37,357 nt of DNA from Bacteroidales bacterium (GTDB taxonomy: Bacteria; Bacteroidota; Bacteroidia; Bacteroidales; FEN-979), in NCBI GenBank assembly GCA_023229525.1, contig JALNZC010000039.1, forward strand, positions 1 to 37,357. Direction: 5' to 3'. Numbering within the stretch: the stretch's first letter is position 1; each line of letters opens with the position of its first letter. The notes under the pieces were generated by a model. The model ran no database searches. It had not been told where the DNA came from and worked only from the letters and a program-made list of their open reading frames with translations. Made by a program: the position numbers and the translations under genes. Positions 34,144 to 37,357 of the stretch are shown here, in pieces.

Positions 34144-37100
34144 TTAATTATTTCTGATTACTTTAACTGTACCTGACTGCCCATCTTTGATAACCCTCAC
34201 AATATAAATTCCTACCGGTTGATCTGCCAAAGAATATTCCTTCTTCACATTCCCTAAAACTTCATCTTTGACAATTAACGATCCCATCATGGAGTATACC
34301 AATACAACCTGGCGGATGAATTCGTCTGCAACTGTTGTTTCAAGTGTAAATCTATCGTTTGTGGGATTTGGATAGACCTTGAAAAAGTCAGATTCGCTTA
34401 TCGGGCCCGGTATACTTTCCGTTATTTCCGCTGGTGCGTTTACGATAGCTGGTGCATGAGCTCCGCAATAGGTACCGGTTGTTGTGATATAGCTATGAAG
34501 GTATCCTCCATTCAATATGGTTGTTCCAGGTAAAAACCTGATATTTTGACCGGCGATCATGGTGACACTTCCTCCTGGGTCCACAATATAAGAGGTGTTA
34601 TTTCCAGCTACGGTAATCGTCTGAGTAGCGCTGTAACAATTTGTCTGGCCATTCACAATAGTGATATTTGTCAGGTCCACTGTAACCGGCACCAACGGAT
34701 TCACGATAATGTTAAGATTTGGTGAAGGGTTTCCATTCCCACAAGAATTCGTACCTATAACGCTCAATGACCCTGATAACGCGTTGGCTGCAAAACTTAC
34801 AGTTATGGTATTTGTGTTAGCACCGGCTGTGATAGTCGCACCTGTGGGCAGGGTCCAATTGTATCCGGTGGCATCTGTAATTGCCGGGATGCTATATACA
34901 ACTCCTGTCTGACCCTGTTGTACTGTTGTTGGTCCGGAAATGGTTCCTGCTGCCGATGGTAATGGATTTACGGTTACAACGACGCTATTGCTGTTGGTAC
35001 AACCGGTTGCTGTAACGGATTCTACCACATTATACGTTGTGGTCACTAAGGGAGAAACGTTTGGATTTGCAGTCGTGGAGGTAAATCCAGCTGGAATAGA
35101 AGTCCAGTTGTAAGTGCTTCCTGAAACGGCCGCTGCACCGATCTGGGTGTTTGTGTTCAGACAGATTGCCCGATCGATTCCGGCGACAGCTGCCGGTAAT
35201 GGGTTAACAATAACTGTCCGTACTGTTTGTATTGACGGACCATTACATCCGTTAGCAGTTACCTGTATATTCACATTCCCCGCAAATCCATTTGCCCAGG
35301 TCATTACACCTGTGATCGCATTGATCGTTCCTGCCAAAGCATTGCTCACAGACCAATTGAAGCCAGTATTGTTTGTTGCCGTTGTGGCATAGGTTGTCGT
35401 TGTTGTTCCATTGGTCAGCTGACAAGTTGGCTCTGTGCCTGCGGAAATGGTTATCGTTGTTGGCGTTCCGATAGTCGGGGTGACATTAACTGTACGAATC
35501 ACCTGTGCCGACGGGCCGTTACATCCATTAGCCGTTACCTGGATATCCACAGCACCGGAAAATCCACTTGCCCAGGTCATCACACCTGTCGTTGCATTGA
35601 TCGTTCCTGCAAGGGCATTGCTCACCGACCAGTTAAATCCTGTATTGTTTGTTGCTGTTGTGGCATAGGTTGTTGTCGTTGTACCATTGGTTAATTGACA
35701 AGTCGGTTCTATGCCGGCTGATACCGTGATTGCCGTTGGCGTTCCGACAGTCGGGGTGACATTAACTGTACGGATCACCTGTGCCGACGGGCCGTTACAT
35801 CCATTAGCCATTACCTGGATATCCACAGCACCGGAAAATCCATTTGTCCAGGTCATTACACCTGTCGTTGCATTGATCGTTCCTGCCAAAGCATTGCTTA
35901 TCGACCAATTGAAACCGGTATTGTTGGTGGCAGTGCTGGCATAGGTTGTGGTTGTGGTTCCATTGGTCAACTGACACGTCGGTTCTATGCCGGCTGATAC
36001 CGACGTGTCAGTCGGAGTTCCGACGGTTGGAGTAATATTAACGGTACGGATAACCTGTGCCGACGGACCATTACATCCGTTGGCCGTGACCTGGATATCA
36101 ACACTTCCCGAAAATCCACTGGTCCAAGTCATAACACCTGTGGTCGCATTGATCGTTCCGGCAAGGGTATTGCTGACTGACCAATTTAAGCTAGTACTGT
36201 TTGAAGCAGTTGTGGCATAGGTTGTCGTTGTTGTTCCATTGGTCAGCTGACATGTTGGTTCAGCACCGGCAGAGATCGTGATTGCTGTTGGCGTTCCAAC
36301 TGTCGGGGTAATATTCACAGTACGGATCACCTGTGCCGACGGGCCATTACATCCGTTGGCCGTTACTTGAATATCTACACTACCCGAGAATCCATTTGCC
36401 CAGGTCATCACACCGGTAGTTGCATTGATCGTTCCTGCCAGGGCGTTGCTCACCGACCAATTGAAACCAGTACTGTTAGTGGCAGTGGTGGCATACGTTG
36501 TCGTTGTTGTCCCATTAGTCAACTGGCATGCTGGTTCTGTGCCGGCAGAAACGGTTATGGCTGTCGGCGTTCCAACGGTTGGTGTTATATTAACGGTACG
36601 GATCACCTGTGCTGACGGGCCGTTACATCCATTGGCGGTTACCTGGATATCCACGCTACCCGAGAATCCATTTGCCCAGGTCATCACACCGGTAGTTGCA
36701 TTGATCGTTCCTGCCAAGGCGTTGCTCACCGACCAATTGAAACCAGTACTGTTAGTGGCAGTTGTGGCATAGGTTGTGGTCGTGGTTCCATTAGTCAACT
36801 GACAAGTTGGTTCTGTTCCTGCTGAAACTGTGATGGCTGTTGGCGTTCCAACGGTCGGGGTAATATTCACAGTACGGATAACCTGTGCAGATGGGCCATT
36901 GCATCCGTTGGCCGTTACTTGAATATCTACACTACCCGAGAATCCATTTGCCCAGGTCATCACACCTGTGGTCGCATTGATCGTTCCGGCCAAGGCATTG
37001 CTGACTGACCAGTTAAATCCGGTATTGTTCGTTGCTGTCGTGGCATAGGTTGTGGTTGTGGTTCCATTGGTCAGCTGACATGTCGGTTCAGCACCGGCAG

Positions 37101-37357
37101 AGATCGTGATTGCCGTTGGCATTCCAACTGTCGGAGTAATATTCACAGTACGGATCACTTGTGCAGATGGACCATTACATCCATTAGCCGTTACCTGGAT
37201 ATCCACACTGCCTGAGAATCCGTTTGCCCAAGTCATCACACCCGTTGTGGCATTGATCGTTCCTGCCAGGGCGTTGCTGGCCGACCAGTTAAATCCGGTA
37301 TTGTTTGTTGCAGTGGTGGCATACGTTGTCGTTGTTGTCCCAATAGTCAACTGGCAT
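34144..37357 (-). CDS. Repeat-rich T9SS surface protein, C-terminal part (runs off right edge)
   Basis: The frame is open to the right edge (the first ATG-like codon at 37350 is a TTG within a repeat), so only the last 1071 codons are seen. Eight units (one cut) of 92 aa contain SAGTEPTCQLTNGTTTTTYA, GFNWSVSNALAGTINATTGV, MTWANGFSGSVDIQVTANGC and QVIRTVNITP. Two different Ig/PKD-like domains follow (AVAGIDRAICLNTNTQIGAA; GPTTVQQGQTGVVYSIPA), then a Cys-bounded module (TNCYSATQTITVAGNNTSYI ... GGYLHSYITTTGTYC) like that in the 715-aa protein, then a T9SS type A domain (FFKVYPNPTNDRFTL to GTVKVIRNN). An exported, filament-like adhesin is the likely role. The terminator is 5 bp after the stop. 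Confidence 0.9.
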   Translation of the reverse strand, partial: CQLTIGTTTTTYATTATNNTGFNWSASNALAGTINATTGVMTWANGFSGSVDIQVTANGCNGPSAQVIRTVNITPTVGMPTAITISAGAEPTCQLTNGTTTTTYATTATNNTGFNWSVSNALAGTINATTGVMTWANGFSGSVDIQVTANGCNGPSAQVIRTVNITPTVGTPTAITVSAGTEPTCQLTNGTTTTTYATTATNSTGFNWSVSNALAGTINATTGVMTWANGFSGSVDIQVTANGCNGPSAQVIRTVNITPTVGTPTAITVSAGTEPACQLTNGTTTTTYATTATNSTGFNWSVSNALAGTINATTGVMTWANGFSGSVDIQVTANGCNGPSAQVIRTVNITPTVGTPTAITISAGAEPTCQLTNGTTTTTYATTASNSTSLNWSVSNTLAGTINATTGVMTWTSGFSGSVDIQVTANGCNGPSAQVIRTVNITPTVGTPTDTSVSAGIEPTCQLTNGTTTTTYASTATNNTGFNWSISNALAGTINATTGVMTWTNGFSGAVDIQVMANGCNGPSAQVIRTVNVTPTVGTPTAITVSAGIEPTCQLTNGTTTTTYATTATNNTGFNWSVSNALAGTINATTGVMTWASGFSGAVDIQVTANGCNGPSAQVIRTVNVTPTIGTPTTITISAGTEPTCQLTNGTTTTTYATTATNNTGFNWSVSNALAGTINAITGVMTWANGFAGNVNIQVTANGCNGPSIQTVRTVIVNPLPAAVAGIDRAICLNTNTQIGAAAVSGSTYNWTSIPAGFTSTTANPNVSPLVTTTYNVVESVTATGCTNSNSVVVTVNPLPSAAGTISGPTTVQQGQTGVVYSIPAITDATGYNWTLPTGATITAGANTNTITVSFAANALSGSLSVIGTNSCGNGNPSPNLNIIVNPLVPVTVDLTNITIVNGQTNCYSATQTITVAGNNTSYIVDPGGSVTMIAGQNIRFLPGTTILNGGYLHSYITTTGTYCGAHAPAIVNAPAEITESIPGPISESDFFKVYPNPTNDRFTLETTVADEFIRQVVLVYSMMGSLIVKDEVLGNVKKEYSLADQPVGIYIVRVIKDGQSGTVKVIRNN
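35215..37357 (-). repeat. Eight 276-bp coding tandem repeats
   Basis: The period is exactly 276 bp (92 codons), for example the shared segment at 35411, 35687 and 35963. Units are highly similar at DNA level, with mostly silent changes and a few residue swaps (TVGMPTAIT, TIGTPTTIT, TVGTPTDTS). The array continues past the right edge. Confidence 0.9.

Noticed and set aside
35114..36772. Plus-strand 77- to 115-codon frames in the right-edge repeat gene
   Set aside because: They recur every 276 bp as antisense shadows of the 92-aa repeats.
1..37357. The two truncated minus-strand genes at the edges could be halves of one gene on a circular molecule
   Set aside because: The frames do not join: base 1 and base 37357 are left over, giving two extra bases, and the repeat types (beta-helix versus 92-aa units) differ. 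The edges are simply cut genes.

Overview
The window looks like a Bacteroidota chromosome segment, most plausibly Bacteroidales-like. The evidence is at least four secreted proteins ending in type IX secretion (T9SS) 'YPNP' C-terminal domains, several promoter -7 elements of the Bacteroidota form TAnnTTTG (one with TTTG exactly 19 bp upstream), an Omp28/DUF6029/TlpA-like cluster, a Bacteroidetes-type ECF sigma factor and dispersed simple-sequence minisatellites. The species cannot be named from sequence alone. No tRNA, rRNA or CRISPR array was seen.

Layout. 1-2902: N-terminal part of a very repetitive autotransporter-type beta-helix protein on the minus strand, running off the left edge without a stop. 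2903-4811: mostly non-coding, with one 80-aa protein carrying a PIDGG-type sorting tail, hairpin repeats and traces of decayed coding sequence. 4812-6959: T9SS-exported protein with a papain-like cysteine peptidase core. 7082-7692: prophage scar, a truncated Bro-N protein abutting a tail tape-measure fragment. 7769-14937: M28 metallopeptidase ending in a dockerin-like module, followed by a 1533-aa Asp-box propeller/PKD/dockerin/cohesin/T9SS protein. 15015-15623: APS kinase (cysC). 15627-20716: five-gene minus-strand cluster (TlpA-like thioredoxin, DUF6029 barrel, two Omp28-type CxxC proteins, small T9SS protein). 20814-21118: frameshifted STAS gene. 21137-22036: SPFH/band-7 protein. 22170-26740: M49-like peptidase, O-methyltransferase, then acylating aldehyde dehydrogenase with a STAS gene 12 bp downstream. 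26756-32072: dnaE-type polymerase, dinB and an ECF sigma factor, invaded by five short tandem arrays. 32341-33984: long-chain acyl-CoA ligase. 34144-37357: C-terminal part of a protein with eight 92-aa repeats and a T9SS domain, open at the right edge.

Three stories deserve attention. First, the adjacent M28 protease and giant propeller protein share the same dockerin-like module, but only the second has a cohesin-like domain and a T9SS signal, which suggests surface assembly by dockerin-cohesin pairing. Second, the translesion pair dinB-dnaE carries heptanucleotide arrays inside the dnaE reading frame. Each 7-bp gain or loss would shift the frame, so the gene could be phase-variable. Third, an 11-bp motif sits at nearly the same distance (60 and 65 nt) upstream of two otherwise unrelated exported-protein genes.
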